From NCBI GenBank assembly GCA_018003015.1, contig JAGNEZ010000010.1, positions 62,001 to 126,000 on the forward strand: a stretch of DNA of 64,000 bases, in the 5' to 3' direction. Position numbers and translations under genes: made by a program. This DNA is from Phycisphaerae bacterium. GTDB taxonomy: Bacteria; Planctomycetota; Phycisphaerae; UBA1845; PWPN01. Under the pieces are notes generated by a model that was not told where the DNA came from, did no database searches, and saw only the letters and a list, made by a program, of their open reading frames with translations. This document shows, piece after piece, positions 63,535 through 64,000 of the stretch (the stretch's first letter is position 1; each line of letters opens with the position of its first letter).

Positions 63535-64000
63535 TCACAGTCGTACGGGTATTCCCCGGTCGGCCATGAGCCGTTTTGTTTCCTTGATGGTGTACGTTCC
63601 GAAGTGGTAGATGCTGGCCGCGAGGGCGGCGTCCGCCTTGCCGAGCGTCACCGCGTCGGCGAGGTGTTCCGGCCTGCCTGCGCCGCCCGAGGCCACCACC
63701 GGGATGGTGACCGCTTCGGATACGGCCCGGGTGATTTCGAGGTCGTAGCCGTTTTGTGTGCCGTCGGCGTCCATGCAGGTGAGTACGATTTCGCCGGCCC
63801 CCAGTTTTTCGACCTGTCTGGCCCAGGAGACGGCTTCCAGTCCGGTCGGTCGCCGCCCGCCGTGGATGTGGACGTCCCAGACTTCCCGGTCGTGGTCGCG
63901 GATTCGTTTGGGGTCGATGTTGACCACGATGCACTGTCGCCCGAATCGTTCGGCTGCCCGGCGGATGAAGTGGGGGTTCTTGACTGCGGCGGAGTTGATT
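63535..64000 (-). CDS. hisF: Imidazole glycerol phosphate synthase cyclase subunit HisF (partial)
   Basis: The C-terminal 155 codons are present; the 5' part lies beyond 64000. HisF makes imidazole glycerol phosphate and AICAR in histidine synthesis, using ammonia from HisH. Seen: the start of the second half [19 protein letters not shown], the phosphate-binding [18 protein letters not shown] with catalytic Asp (equivalent of D130), and PVVASGGAG near the end. Insert-free and ending normally at GIPVRL. It is 35 bp upstream of pilT on the same strand. Confidence 0.94.
   Translation of the reverse strand, partial: INSAAVKNPHFIRRAAERFGRQCIVVNIDPKRIRDHDREVWDVHIHGGRRPTGLEAVSWARQVEKLGAGEIVLTCMDADGTQNGYDLEITRAVSEAVTIPVVASGGAGRPEHLADAVTLGKADAALAASIYHFGTYTIKETKRLMADRGIPVRL

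Overview
The window is a GC-rich bacterial chromosome segment. Its gene content suggests a free-living, polysaccharide-degrading member of the Planctomycetota, possibly a Phycisphaerae-like lineage. The reasons are many secreted or Tat-exported sugar isomerases and hydrolases, zinc-ribbon membrane proteins, TadG-like proteins, several hybrid histidine kinases, and the order dnaA-dnaN-DUF721-gyrB without recF. This is an inference from gene content; no rRNA or other marker gene fixes the taxon. No tRNA, rRNA or CRISPR array was seen.

Layout. (1) 1-5.8 kb, minus strand: a sugar-porter MFS transporter, a very large MEDS/multi-PAS histidine kinase and a REC-PAS-REC regulator form a tightly packed operon. 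(2) 6.0-7.8 kb, plus: a small helix-hairpin-helix protein overlaps an orphan RbsA/MglA-type sugar ABC ATPase. (3) 8.2-13.9 kb, minus: dnaA, dnaN, a DUF721 (DciA-like) protein and gyrB, with DnaA boxes between dnaA and dnaN. Genes diverge from here (hemL starts rightward at 14.2 kb), so this is the likely chromosome origin. (4) 15.6-17.6 kb: a hybrid PAS kinase. (5) 17.7-26.2 kb: glpP, an antiterminator gene, stands divergent to a plus-strand operon that starts with a strong intrinsic terminator in its leader. The operon continues with a secreted glycerophosphodiesterase, sn-glycerol-1-phosphate dehydrogenase, a GlpT-type antiporter, a HAD phosphatase, GlpD and a second GlpT. Together these would hydrolyse glycerophosphodiesters outside the cytoplasm, import glycerol phosphate and feed it to DHAP.

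(6) 26.5-33.3 kb: an exported alpha/beta esterase, a LarA-type racemase homologue with all expected catalytic residues, a Tat-exported DUF362 protein, an SMP-30 lactonase-like protein and a Tat-exported TIM-barrel isomerase look like a hydroxy/sugar-acid pathway. (7) 33.4-37.7 kb: a zinc-ribbon membrane protein, pdxJ, dapA and a URO-D-like protein. (8) 37.9-45.4 kb, minus: two tandem copies of a roughly 2.2 kb module (secreted protein plus TadG-like protein plus hairpin), next to a CHASE4 hybrid kinase and its LuxR-type response regulator. (9) 45.5-51.1 kb, minus: a UDP-xylose synthase-like epimerase and exported carbohydrate-active proteins.

(10) 51.1-54.7 kb: an isolated pair of intact phage packaging genes (terminase large subunit and Mu gp29-like portal) without capsid or tail genes, flanked by a 35-bp direct repeat and a Y1-transposase remnant. 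(11) 54.7-61.6 kb, plus: a DUF6259-like glycosidase, a CsgG-like secreted protein behind a near-consensus promoter, a DUF456 membrane protein and a GH36 alpha-galactosidase with an NPCBM domain. (12) 61.6-64 kb, minus: aat, pilT and the 3' part of hisF.
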